From: Kappaphycus alvarezii
Taxonomy: Eukaryota; Rhodophyta; Florideophyceae; Gigartinales; Solieriaceae
Direction of reading: 5' to 3'
Length of the DNA stretch: 64,000 bases
NCBI GenBank assembly: GCA_002205965.3
Contig: NADL03000097.1
Location: forward strand, 186,001-250,000
Positions 45,054 to 55,588 of this stretch are shown piece after piece; within the stretch, counting starts at the first letter, position 1, and each line of letters begins with the position of its first letter. The notes below the pieces were generated by a model, which saw nothing but the letters and a program-made list of their open reading frames with translations, was not told the DNA's origin and did not search any database. A program made the position numbers and the translations under genes.

Positions 45054-45320
45054 TCAAATGAGTTTGTATATTGCAAAAGCGGTGGCCAGCAGGAAGAGCT
45101 GGGCAAACATACCGATGAAGCAAGCAAATATTAGGGATGAGCGACGGTCAGATGAGGACTGTGATGCGGGAGCAGGGGCCATAAGAATGACAAGTATGAT
45201 GCCAATCGGCCCAAGAAAAAAGCCGGCAAGTCCGGCAATGAAGAGCTGAATACGTGAAGTTTTGTTTGAAGATCGGTCTGCGACGTGTTGAGGAGAGAAA
45301 GGTTGGTCATCAGCATCCAT
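45054..45320 (-). CDS. Small membrane protein with two predicted helices
   Basis: From the ATG at 45318-45320 the product is 88 residues. Residues 1-22 are hydrophilic and acidic at the start (MDADDQPFSP). Helix 1 spans about 25-49 (LFIAGLAGFFLGPIGIILVI), then a short Ser/Arg loop (SQSSSDRRSS), and helix 2 about 62-86 (LIFACFIGMFAQLFLLATAF), ending KLI. The frame stays open upstream to 45422, but the upstream part is not membrane-like and the internal ATG gives a cleaner protein. No family is recognised. Two clean helices joined by a polar loop argue for a real host gene. It lies alone between transposon fragments. Confidence 0.5.
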   Translation of the reverse strand: MDADDQPFSPQHVADRSSNKTSRIQLFIAGLAGFFLGPIGIILVILMAPAPASQSSSDRRSSLIFACFIGMFAQLFLLATAFAIYKLI

Positions 45321-45659
45321 TTTGTGGAGGATGAGAGGCTGGTTTAGGAGCTCATCTCGGAAGGCGCTGCAGACATAAGGGAGTGTGCTTCGTAGGCACT
45401 GTGGGATAACGTTCAGTCCCAATAATTGTAGCTTCTGAGTTTGACCATAATGCGATCATTCCAATTCATACGGTACGTATGCATTAAACACTGACAAATG
45501 AGCAGGCGCTGCGTGGTCAGGCGCAGCCCGCAATGAACGCAGTCCGAAAATAGTCAAGCAATTTAGGTTGTTGTCATCGATACCCGACGCTCCGACAACC
45601 TCAAAATCGTGGAGCACTTGGAAGTCTCTGCCGTTTACAGTACTTGCATAACTGCATGA

Positions 45660-45850
45660 GGCACAAATGGTCTCCTCGATCGCCGCCAGTACTTGTATGT
45701 TGTCTAGCCTCCCCACATCTTTCTGGATGGAATGGAGGCGTCTGCTGTCCTCTTCGTGAAACAACGCCCACCTCTAAAACTTTGCTGGTTTTCAGTCCTC
45801 CTGAGTCCCGCTGTAAATATGCACAACCCCTACTTTTACATAAAAAGCTG
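45660..45850 (+). pseudogene. 3' end of an RLE-type non-LTR element (second copy of the 24-kb type)
   Basis: It is similar at about 70% by eye to 24135-24320, including sequence past the stop codon (ggaatggaggcgtctgctgt against agaatgaagacgtctgctat). On the plus strand the tail reads VSSIAASTCMLSSLPTSF, aligned with VSSNTSCLLSGLLTSS. Only the last part of the ORF and 3' UTR remain, typical of 5' truncation. Confidence 0.6.
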
Positions 45851-46582
45851 ACTGCGATGCCATTTCCATGCCTTACAAACTGAACCACTAAACAAGGGCA
45901 AACGCTTCAAACGGAGTCAGAAATGGATTAATCACGTCTAAATCAGACTGATTCCTGTGCGTAGTCTGTTCAAATCGAATTTATGTACTCATCCTTTTCA
46001 TTGATACGTAAAACCTTCGAGGGTTCAAGACGACTCAATACAAGAAGAGAACACACTATTTCTGCTTGGTTACTGAGCCCCGCTGGGCCTCTCGGGCATC
46101 AAGTGAAGCGAGAGAAAAGGCACGACGAGAAATTAGTTGAGAAACTCGAAACTCGTACAATTGTTGATCATTCTTGCATTTGTGTGATAATATTGTGTCC
46201 TACTTGCCCTATTTTTCGTTGTATCCAGCCTGCACTGCGTTTATCTACTCCGAAAGGTATTCTGTTCTTGACCCAAGCGACACCATTTCGATTTCGTCAA
46301 GGTTGCTTATCCAGGATTCGCTTCATCACAGTCGCGCTCCCCACCCAGATTCGTACTCAAGGCGCAGGAGCCCTCCCTTATCAAGCCGTGGATACGCAGT
46401 GCTGCAAGCTATTTCCCGGTGGAGTTTTACTGGGTCACCATTTTCTGCGTTTCGCTCATCTTGTTCCTCTTTACGAGTGCTTTTCTGCTGCCCCAAACGG
46501 CTATATTCACGCTTTCGTTTGATTCAGGATCCATCTGCGTGACGATTACACAACAGTATAAAGATGGAGTAAAGTATCTGTC
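45851..46582. other. Unassigned, overlapping ORFs
   Basis: Two plus-strand frames (45983-46522, 179 codons; 46174-46542, 122 codons) overlap in different phases and neither has a recognised motif. They could be frameshifted parts of a transposon ORF preceding the RLE fragment at 46583. No single start is favoured. Confidence 0.35.
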
Positions 46583-47417
46583 TTGATTAAATGGTTGAGG
46601 CCGAACTACTGTCACTCCCGGCATCTGCAAGAAGAAATAACCGCATACCTCCACACCAACACACTACATCGTCTACAACATCAAACACCCGTATCCTCCA
46701 CATATCACCGCGCCCGCCTGGGGGCCGTTGCCTCAACTGCCGCATCCGCTCCCTTTTACACTCTACCGCTATCCAGCGACCACCTCTACGTCGAGGCCGA
46801 GGTCTTGCGCAATATGGTTGACGTCGGCCTTGGTAACCCCATATTCGACGGCACTCGTCTCTGCCCGATGTGCACTACAACTTCCGCCTAGAACCCCCGC
46901 GTCATTGACGCATCCGGTCACTTCGCCCTCGTCTGCAAGAGCGCAGTAGGCGCTGTGAGGAGGCACAACCGCTTTAGTCACACTCTCTACCGGCACCTCA
47001 CCAATCCTGCCATGCCCATCTGTCTCAAGAGAACGAACCCTGGCGATTGGCCTCCGCAAAAGCCCAGCCGAACAATGGAAACCCGACTTCGCCGTAGACA
47101 ACCACCGCTTCGCTCCCTCCCCGCAGGGAATCGAACTCACCGTCGTCAGCCCCCACTCACGCCCTTCCCGATACCTTGCTAATGGCGGGGCATCCGTGCT
47201 CGAACGGGCTACCCTGAAGAAGCACAACTACCCTCCATGCCGCTCCGATGGCATCGAACTGAACCCCTTGGCAATCGATTTTTGTGGCCAGATCTACATC
47301 TCCGGCCTCCAGCTCCTCCAGGACATTGCCAACTACACTGCCGCTAGGTGGGAAAAGCTCGCGTTCACGGAGTTTCGAGTGCTTCGAACTATTTTGTCGG
47401 CAATCGTGCAGCGTTAA
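46583..47417 (+). pseudogene. C-terminal RLE region of a non-LTR retrotransposon (second subfamily)
   Basis: The line VLRNMVDVGLGNPIFDGTRL is followed by CPMC, an in-frame TAG (46889-46891), VIDASGHFALVC and VRRHNRFSHTLYRHL: knuckle, then the start of the endonuclease. After a frameshift come KPDFAVDNHRF and QGIELTVVSPHS, which supply the PD and the second acidic residue. A C-terminal helical tail (47196-47417: YPPCRSDGIELNPLAIDF and ARWEKLAFTEFRVLRTIL) ends at the stop at 47415-47417. It differs from the 12.4-kb element enough to be another subfamily. RT is not seen upstream. Confidence 0.7.
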
Positions 47418-47688
47418 ACTGCCGTCATCATCAACCATACCTCAACGATCGACTCTCCCTATCTACAGAAACCCTCCTGTACGTAACCATTGGGTGACAG
47501 GCAGCCCCTGTCTTCTACAGAAGCCGCCCCTATCATATACATCCCCGCAGGCGTCAATGGGAAGGCGTCGACTGGGCGCGCGGGTGAGGTTATTTCGAGC
47601 ACAGAGATACCCACTGGTTTGTCTCGACAGGTTTCATACTTCACCTTGCTGGAGAGGTAGTGGATGGATAGGCAGTAGTGGTAGAGAA

Positions 47689-47752
47689 AAGGTTTGGGTG
47701 TTTTACTCTTGGAGGATATATTCGATCTATCCCAAAGCATTCCAGACAGCCA
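47689..47752 (+). repeat. Dispersed ~70-bp cassette, copy 2
   Basis: Reverse-complement match to 1205-1277 and 49214-49288. Its plus-strand frame gives KVWVFYSWRIYSIYPKAF. It lies about 270 bases after the RLE stop codon. Confidence 0.7.
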
Positions 47753-49213
47753 CAAGCGTAGTGGTGGATGACGGCTCCTCTCTTTTGCATGGAAATTCTT
47801 GTTTAAGATGATTCAACCCACATTTTGCTCGCAGCAAACATACCCCACTTATCTCCTTCATTGCCATCAGTAGGATCAATGTTGCAATATTCCAGCACCG
47901 AGACATTTCTATTGAGTGATTGTACTTAAGGCATTGGGTGCACATTTAACCAACTAAAGAAATCTGTTTGATTTGGTCGGTTTCAAATTTAATTCCCGGC
48001 TTGCTGAGATCACGACTATCCGCAATGGAATGTTTCAGATGGCGGGATGCAACAGCATTAAACTTTAACAGCTCGATCACTGATAGTTCAAATGATGATG
48101 GGCCTTTTCGGAAGTTGACGTCGGGCCGACTTGCGCTCCGGGTTGCGGACTTTACTCCAGTGTGCGATCTTGGCAGCGCCCCCAGCGAGTTGGGTAGCCT
48201 TGGTGCGGGTGGTAGATTCGCACAAGGGGACGATGGTGGCGCAGTACTGTATAAGTGCGACCGGGCAAGAGTCAGATGTACAGGACGCGGCCACGGGCTG
48301 CAACAGGACTTCCTCTGGTCGTAGATCAGTTCCGGGGACATGGAGAAGGGACGTATAAGTCACATTCACGTCCAACAACGCGGATGACGAACTTTGCAAG
48401 GGCGTTGCGGATAAAGGTGAGACGATGAAGGCCGCCAAGACCTTATGGGCAGAGATCAGCATTTTGGTCCTCTAACACATCCATCTGTCTGTGGCAGAGG
48501 TGGTAGATTAGTGGTGGGCCATACTGGGAAGACAGGGAGGGCAGGGCCTCACTGCAGCATAACGGCCCAGTGGGTAGCGGGGATGGTGTTTTTCTTGGTG
48601 GGTCGGGTAGTATGAAAGGCTGCGGCAGGGCTGTGGTGAAATGCGAGTCCGCGTATGCAGAAAAATATGTCGTCGTCACTGAATTGGTAGAGAGTGTCAG
48701 TGGCGGTCCAATGGTCGTCCTTCCGGTGGGCCCGACATTATGCCGTGCTGCACCTTTAATTGAGAAGTATTTGCATGTTAGGCAGCGAGGACGTTAGGGG
48801 CGTAGAGGCCAAGGTCGGGAGATGATCGGTGGCCGAGGACGTTGCCCAGGAAAAGGCGAATGAATGGTTCGGCTTTTGCGGGAAGGGACACATTATCAGA
48901 TGGCATGAACGTCCGCGCAGCTGGGTGGTGCGAGGCGATGAGAACTGGGCTTCGCGGGCTTGGGCGCGGGCTGCATCGACGATTCTGGCAGCAGCGGTAT
49001 CTATTGAGGGATGAACGGCAGAGAATCCATATGCGGTGCTAAATGACGTACCAAGGAACGTGGCCGTGAGGGCAATGGAGACCTGTGGAAAGGTTCGGGA
49101 GGTTTTGATGCAAAGGCACGCTGCAGCAGCCGTCATGTCCAATGCTGCTTGCTTGATGGCTGGCCCCAAGTTGGTCTTTACTTTACTGTGTTGGGATGTC
49201 CTTTTGAGTCGAC

Positions 49214-49288
49214 CGTGGTTGTCTGGAAAACTTTAGCATAGATCGAATATGTTTTTCAAGAGTAAAACACCCAAACCTTTCCCCCGAG
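49214..49288 (-). repeat. Dispersed ~70-bp cassette, copy 3
   Basis: Same family as 1205-1277 and 47689-47752. In the matching minus-strand frame it reads KVWVFYS, a stop, then KTYSIYAKVFQTTT, against WRIYSIYPKAFQTATS in copy 2. It interrupts the minus-strand non-LTR element. Confidence 0.7.
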
Positions 49289-49659
49289 AATTCGTTACCG
49301 CCTAATCAGACTGGTAGGTAGGCCTGTACCCTCACTTGGTCTGTGAGGGTGACGCCTCTGAGATACTGTCGTCAAATTATGCAGAGCAGCGCTTGTATAT
49401 TGCTGCTGGTATGTAGAGCAGCGCTTGTATAATGCTGCTGGTCAGAGAGGCGAAAAGCATGGGTCATTCGTTGAGAAAAATGGAATTGAAGTGACGGCCA
49501 AGGCTTGGAGCATCAAGGGGTTCAAAGCCTCGGTCGGTGCCTTCTTAGGGTTGGGACTCACGATATAAGCAGAGCCGGCTGTCGGGGAGGTTGAAGACTA
49601 GGAGGTCCTCGTTTTACACTGGTGGAGGTGGAGGCCAAATGTAGGGCCATGGGCTCGGA

Positions 49660-50139
49660 TCAACCGGGGCGCATTGTCAAGATTTTCAAGGGTCCCGATA
49701 AGAGTACGGTTATCCGCGAACCATTTATTGGCGAGGATGTTGGTTGTGTCCGCGATCCGCCGGAAAGGGGATTGGATACTAAGGGGAGGAGCACACTAGC
49801 TGGGTCGCCATGTTTGGTGCCCTGGGCGCTAGGAATCGGCGTGCGCTGGCTGTTCGGGAGCAACAGCTGTGGTTGGGAACAGCCGTGTAGCAGGTTGTGC
49901 ATACGGACGGGGAGGAGGTCGGGCATTCTCCGTCGGTTCACACTTATGAGAGCATTCTGTCCACAGACCAAGACAGTTGCGATGTTTGGTACGCAGGAGA
50001 CAGTTTGAAGGAGCGCGCGGGTATCGCGGGGTGTGGCATCCATGAGGGCCTTGACGCCATGCGCCATTTGATACGCGGAAAGAAAATCCCTCGAATCGTC
50101 GAGGCGGCGGGTCACAATTCGGAGGAGAATTGAGCCCAC
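49660..50139 (-). pseudogene. Reverse transcriptase fragment of the non-LTR element
   Basis: The upstream end has RYIAVGSILLRIVTRRL across a frame change, matching the IRPIAVGETLRRL block of this RT type. QMAHGVKALMDATP and NALISVNRRRMPDLLP fit the DLQNAFNLVSR region with the catalytic Asp lost, and HGDPASVLLPLV fits QQGDPLGPLLFSLV. The YLDD motif was not found. Confidence 0.55.
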
Positions 50140-50140
50140 A

Positions 50141-52113
50141 GCGATGTACCGGACCTTGTCCGGGCTGGGTTGCGGGGTTGGAGGGGTGGTAGCGTGGCAG
50201 CGGCAATTAGGGGAAGGAGCGAGTCTAAAAAGGTCTCAAGTGGCGAAACAACTCTCCAGGTTGATGAGCACGAAGAGCCCCTTGACAACGGCTCCAGGGC
50301 TGACGGGGTTCTTGATCATAGATGGAACTGTCGCGAAGGGGTGCGGTCAGGCCCGGCAGCAATGTCCCGCGAGACGCTCCGCGCGATGCCTTCGAATACA
50401 GCCTCAGGGCTGGGAGAAGGGACGTGGAAAGTTGGGAGAGAGGCAGGGAAATGTATGGTAGGCCAGGGAAGGATGGTTGGCGGTTTTGCAGCATTTCATC
50501 CACGGCAGGGGATTAGAGGAGCTTGTGTCGGCGGAGTCAGCGGGAAGCGATGACTTGCAATGGGGGAAGGTAGTGGGAGGCAGTGGATCGGAAAACTCGG
50601 TTCCCCAACCAATGGTTCCAAGGGCCCTGAAAGCGCACGTATACGGAGAGCAGACAGTGTAACCCCGCCAAATAAAGCCAACTGCATCATCTCCCACTAC
50701 CGGAAAACTGCGGAAGCGCACTACCCCTATGCATGTACCACAGACTGCGCGTTCATCTATGTAACCACGGCTCCAAACTCAACAGCTGCCCCCCCTAGTC
50801 CCTGACCACAGCAGCTGTCGCCGCCCGATCTGGACACGACAGGGTCCCTGCTGTGGGTATATCAAAAGCACATGACCGTATCGACCGCCATCTAGTTTCC
50901 TCGTTCTGCTACTTACTGCCGCTACCCCGCGCAAAATAGTTTATACCTCGCTCTTCCCTCAAACTACCTGTACCAAACGAAACGCAAGTATGTCGCAAGT
51001 CACGATGAGATTCGGCCTCGTCCAAGGCTGTCCCAAGTCACTGACCTTTTTTACAACAAGCGTAGATAGCCTGGAGGTTGCACTGTGTTGCGCCGCCAAA
51101 CAAGAACTCACATCCGGTGCCGCGCAACAAAGTCCTGTTACTTTTCGCATGCCTCCCGTTCTTGCAGCCTTTCCTCTCTGCTTTCCGAGAATGGGCAACC
51201 CGATAAAACATGTAGTGGAACCCAACGACACGCTCCCTGATGATGCGGTACCTGTTTTACTCAAGGGTAGTCATCACAATGGGTCATCACCATTCTCGCA
51301 ACAAGTGCAAACAACATGTAAAGGGCCCCATCCCAAGAAAATACTCGCACGCCTCCTCCGCGGCCCTCCGCGCTACCGCGGTTTCCTCAGGCCTTTACCC
51401 CTGCTCGAATGGCAGCGATATTACATAATTTCGTGCGCAATTCATAGGTCTATCATGCATTCCTCCTCCGCGACTAGCGACAATCCCCTACTCTAGACAG
51501 CTCATCTATCTGCCGGGCGCCGCTTTTTCTCAGAAGTACTTTGTGTGTGCGCATCCCGAGTCGCCTACTGGCCTGTTTCGCTTGTTTTACTGGATCACTG
51601 ACGAAGATTTCAACCTCTGTTGAATCCCCTCGTTTCAACGCGCACGCCTCCATTGCCCGACGCGTTTGGTTTTTCGTCAGACATGTTTTCATCGTGGCAA
51701 CAAGTGTTGAGCCCCGCCTGCTGGGAGTATATGGCCCTACAGTTGTGTAGTATGCACCAAGTAGTGACACCAGGTATGCCAAATTTACAGTCCGACAACC
51801 TTGGTTGCCATTGGGCACGGCAAAGCGTTAAAATATCTATAAATCCACGTTACACCACACGCGCACGGGCCAGCACCATACATACCATCCAATCCGAGGG
51901 TATGGCACAGTGGCAGCGGCGGCATCCCCACGGCCCAAAAAACCCCAAAATCTGAATTGAATCGCCGCAACCCGTTTCCCGCACGCCCCCTCAACCACTC
52001 CCAAGCCACGCAGGCATTTGTCCCGCAGCACTATCCCCAACCCACACTACCATACCACCCGCCCCCCCCCCCCCCGCTGCCTCGTATCACACAAAGGGCC
52101 AAAACCCGTGCTC
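50141..52113. other. No confident gene
   Basis: Several mid-length frames overlap (50959-51264 -, 50990-51496 +, 51474-51818 -, 51620-51955 +). The plus frame at 50990 has GLVQGCPKSLTFF, which looks like an RT motif 5, but no other RT motif is near. A C-run lies at about 52062-52076. The last 150 bases would be the promoter and 5' UTR of the aminotransferase. Confidence 0.4.
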
Positions 52114-53398
52114 ATGCGCGCCTTTGTAGCCCCCGTTCCGGTGGGTACGTCCGCCTTTCCACCCCCTCTCACAGCCCCCACTTGTCGCACCTTTATTTCC
52201 ACGTTCTTCCCCCTCGTCCAGTGTCAGAGCGTGTGCCGACCTCGTCGTTTCGCTATGGTTATCGCACCGGTTCAGCCCATTACAAAGCCGCAATCGCCGT
52301 GCTTTTCGTCTGGACCTTGTAAGAAACGGCCGGGCTATGATTTGATTGAGGCGTTGTGTGATGCACCGTTGGGAAGGTCTCATCGGAGTAAGGTTGGCAA
52401 GGCGAAGCTTGCAGAGGCGATTCAGAGGACCAAGGAGATTTTGAAGATTCCAGAGGCGTATCGAGTGGCTATTGTTCCGGGGAGTGATACGGGGGCCGTG
52501 GAAATGGCCATGTGGTCTATGCTTGGGGAGAGACCTGTGGACGTTTGTCATTGGGAGAGTTTTGGAAAGGGGTGGATGACTGATATTGTGTCGCATTTAA
52601 AGTTGGACGATGTTACCGAGTTTGCGGCAGACCAGTATGGGCTTTTGCCGGACTTGAGTGGTGTCAACAAGGATCATGATGTGGTGTTTACATTTAATGG
52701 GACGACGTCGGGGGTCAGGGTTGAGGAAGGGTTGCCATTTATCACGGAGGATCGGACGGGTTTGTCGATTTGTGATGCAACCAGTGCAGTGTTTGCGATG
52801 GAGGTACCGTGGAGTAAAGTGGACGTGTTGACGTATTCGTGGCAAAAGGTGCTTGGTGGGGAGGCTGCGCATGGGGATGCTTGTGTTGTCGCCGAGGGCC
52901 GTGGAAAGGTTGGAGACTTTTGTGCCGGATCGTCCGTTGCCCAAGGTGTTTCGCATGACAAAAAAGGGCAAGCTGGATGAGAAATTGTTTGAAGGCAATG
53001 TGATCAATACCGTGTCTATGATGTGCGTAGAGGATTATATTGATGCGCTCAAGTGGTGTGAGAGTGTGGGCGGATTGGATGCGCTGATTCAAAGGTCCAT
53101 GGATAATTTGGGTGTGTTGGAGGCGTTTGTAGATCGGAACCCGTGGGCTCATTTCCTGGCCAAGGATCGTAGCACGAGGTCTAACACGTCGGTGTGTTTG
53201 GTGCTTGATTTGGACAAGGACAAGGTTAAGGAGATGAGCGGCATGTTGGCGGCTGAGGGGGTGGCTTACGATATCAATTCGTATCGCGATGCGCCCGCAG
53301 GGCTTAGAATCTGGTGTGGAGCAACTGTGGAGGCAGCCGATGTGCAGGCGCTCACGTCGTGGATCGAGTGGGCCTATGCAGTCTTGACAGACAAGTAG
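52114..53398 (+). CDS. serC: Phosphoserine aminotransferase (class V, alphaproteobacterial/Methanosarcina type), one frameshift
   Basis: It catalyses the PLP-dependent transamination of 3-phosphohydroxypyruvate with glutamate in serine synthesis. The ATG at 52114 gives a 50-residue leader ([15 protein letters not shown]) of red algal plastid type, then [64 protein letters not shown] and [20 protein letters not shown]. The PLP lysine is in SWQKVLGGE (residue 245). Right after HG the frame breaks at a GGGG run (52873-52876): one extra G. The rest continues one frame over ([14 protein letters not shown], then [32 protein letters not shown]) to the TAG at 53396-53398. Allowing for one base the length is about 427 residues, normal for the family plus leader. 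The break may be a sequencing error or a recent mutation, since both halves are otherwise intact. A downstream ATG at 52255 would give a cytosolic form. Confidence 0.85.
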
Positions 53399-53979
53399 AA
53401 TGGAGGGAGTTGGCGGATTGTGCGGAGAATTGGATAATGTATCTCGGTGAATTCCTGTCTTTATTGATAGCGATAAAGAGAGACAAAAACTCCGCGATGC
53501 ATCTTCAACATGGAGAACGGAGCCAGCAGGCATACGTGCGGTAGCAGACGGCGGGGGGGCGAGGACATTAGTCGGTTGAGCCCTACCACCGCCGCACTAT
53601 ACCTCATTACCTTGGGACTTTTTGGATGCATGGCATGCACCCAATATCCTTGCTGGGCACTGTTGTGCATAATCAGCATGACACTTTGATTTTCAATCCC
53701 TACTTGCACCCTAAAAACATGCTTACAGCTTCCCAATTGCAAGACTGTGATACTGTAAACTAGAGCTAGTCATCCGTACTGTAATGTGCAGTCCAATCGT
53801 AGGATCAACCATTCACGCTATTGTGTACTTTTCGAAAAACTGAAAAGCCGCACAGTTGACATTCAAAACAACTTTTCAAATAGGCTCCTTCCCGCGCATT
53901 CTTCTTTCCGTCCATCAACACACGCCCTTCCTCTATCCACCCGCTCCGTATCCCTCAACAAACTTTTCTCCTCCTCCCC
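53399..53979. other. Intergenic between aminotransferase and RAD52
   Basis: It holds the 3' UTR of the upstream gene and the promoter of RAD52. Short frames at 53461-53742 (-) and 53786-54025 (+) are not convincing. The 80 bases before the RAD52 ATG are pyrimidine-rich (ctcctcctccccatgg at the start). Confidence 0.5.
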
Positions 53980-55248
53980 ATGGCCAGTTACAGCGAAGGC
54001 GAGGCCGAGGCCGAAGAAGATGTAACAGTCAAACTCGAACCACTGGATACCTTCCATGACGTGAAACCCGTAGATTTATCCAACAAACGCGCCTTTGGAG
54101 ACCACTCCTTCTCCGAATCAGAACAAAGAAACATCCGCCAGAAACTCGACGTCGGTCTCTCCCGCAACGAAACCATGCAACGCCCCGGCCCCGGCGGTTC
54201 CAAACTCACATACATCGAAGGCTGGAAGGTCATCCACGACGCCAATCAAATCTTCGGCTTCAACGGCTGGTCCTCCCAAATCATATCCCTCGACCTCCGT
54301 TACATCGACGAACGCGCCGGAAGATTCAGTGCATGCGTATCCGCCACCGTCCGAATTACACTCCGCGACGGCGCCTATCGAGAAGACCGAGGCGGCGGCA
54401 CCGCAGACAACCTCCGTTCCAAAGGAGACGCCATCCTCAAAGCAGAAAAGGAGGCCGTCACCGATGCAACCAAACGCTCCCTCAAGAACTTTGGTTTACG
54501 TCTCGGTCTCTCCCTTTACGACCGACAGCACGTCCGCGATATGAACAGACCCGCCCAACCGGCGAGACCCACACACGCAATCAACAATCCAACAGGCGCC
54601 CACACCCCGCAAACCAAACCCCAATCCACTCGCCATGCGCAACGCCACTCCCCGCAACCAATCGCCGCCACCACCCCCACCGCCACGCGGAACGGCCCCT
54701 CACCGCGACACAACCCCAACGATGTCAAAGGCGGTCAATTCGCCGCCCAGAGAGAGCAGGCCATAGCCCGAAAGCACGCCTTCCTGAAAGCACTGGCTGC
54801 AGAGGAAAAGGCCAAGATACAAAGGGCCAGTGGTCCGCCCACTGCCCTGCGCGCGCAGAACGGAGTGTCCATGTCTTCATTTCCAGTCGCCAATTCCGTA
54901 ACAGGGTCACACGCAGGTTATGGCGTCAACAATGCCGCCGCCATGCAACAGGGAACCTCGACTTCGCCTGTGTCGCCGGCCGGTGAGCCGGTGAGTGGGG
55001 GTCGGCAAGCGCGGGATGGCGGTGGGATGAGGCGGCCGAATGTTCAGGGTGTGGAGAATGCGGGTGTTGGGCGGGCGGCGATTCAACGGCCGTTTGGGGG
55101 GGGGAAGGGGGAGGGGCGTGGTGGAGGTTATGCGAGTGGTGTGCAGAGGGGTGGAAATGGGAGTGGGGACGGGATGCGTGGGGAGGACTCGAGAAGACAG
55201 CAGGAAATCGACGAGGCGACGCGGCTTGCATTCGATGCTGGCTTTTGA
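53980..55248 (+). CDS. RAD52: RAD52 homologous-recombination protein
   Basis: This single-exon ORF encodes 422 residues. RAD52 anneals complementary single strands and, in many eukaryotes, helps load RAD51 at broken DNA in the nucleus. After an acidic start (residues 5-20) the conserved N-terminal ring domain runs about 44-185: FSESEQRNIRQKLDVGLSRN, GGSKLTYIEGWKVIHDANQI, FGFNGWSSQI, VSATVRITLRDGAY, GGTADNLRSKGDAILKAEKE and AVTDATKRSLKNFG. Basic and aromatic DNA-binding positions are kept. The C-terminal half (190-422) is low-complexity, rich in Pro, Gln, Gly and Arg, and has a helical AAEEKAKIQ stretch; a RAD51-binding motif cannot be named. The ATG at 53980 sits in cccATGG, a good eukaryotic context. 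RAD52 is lost in some algae, so its presence is informative. Confidence 0.95.
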   Translation: MASYSEGEAEAEEDVTVKLEPLDTFHDVKPVDLSNKRAFGDHSFSESEQRNIRQKLDVGLSRNETMQRPGPGGSKLTYIEGWKVIHDANQIFGFNGWSSQIISLDLRYIDERAGRFSACVSATVRITLRDGAYREDRGGGTADNLRSKGDAILKAEKEAVTDATKRSLKNFGLRLGLSLYDRQHVRDMNRPAQPARPTHAINNPTGAHTPQTKPQSTRHAQRHSPQPIAATTPTATRNGPSPRHNPNDVKGGQFAAQREQAIARKHAFLKALAAEEKAKIQRASGPPTALRAQNGVSMSSFPVANSVTGSHAGYGVNNAAAMQQGTSTSPVSPAGEPVSGGRQARDGGGMRRPNVQGVENAGVGRAAIQRPFGGGKGEGRGGGYASGVQRGGNGSGDGMRGEDSRRQQEIDEATRLAFDAGF

Positions 55249-55588
55249 AAAGAGTGCGAGTTGGAAGAGGGTGCCGGGCTTTTGGTGGAATCTGTGGATG
55301 TGTTGGGTAGCTCTAAAATAGGCAGAGGGGCTTGGTCGAGTAGTTGGTGAAAAAGAAGCGGGAGGCGCGATGGTGGAATCTAAAACGAAGCTTTTATTGT
55401 AGGGAATTTTTTGAGACGACAAGGGTTACCTGAGAGGTGCAAGCGCGGGATGACTGCAAAGACACAAGCGAAGGGACAGCGGGCTCCACATGCACGTTGC
55501 TGAGCGGGATCTAGACTAGAAGGTGTGACATAGCAAGTTACAAGGGCCAGTAACACGAGGAGAGAATTGGAGAGGATAAGCAAGAGGC

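Larger units (their letters stand above)
47946..50140 (-). mobile_element. RLE-type non-LTR retrotransposon, decayed
   Basis: On the minus strand an RT fragment (50139-49660) is followed by connection-like frames (49169-48756 and neighbours), a knuckle-like line CHRQMDVLEDQNADLC near 48450, and frames at 48462-47946 where LLHVPGTDLRPEEVLL could be the nuclease lead. Every part is in a different frame, so this is an old copy. The dispersed cassette at 49214-49288 lies inside it. Upstream frames at 50225-50721 (-) may be the start of RT. Confidence 0.5.

Noticed and set aside
50990-51496. ORF with GLVQGCPKSLTFF resembling RT motif 5
   Set aside because: No other RT motif precedes or follows it in any frame and the opposite strand is equally open, so a single short match is not enough.
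54333-54986. 217-codon plus ORF and 54907-55422 minus ORF inside RAD52
   Set aside because: Arginine- or proline-rich shadows of the GC-rich RAD52 coding frame.
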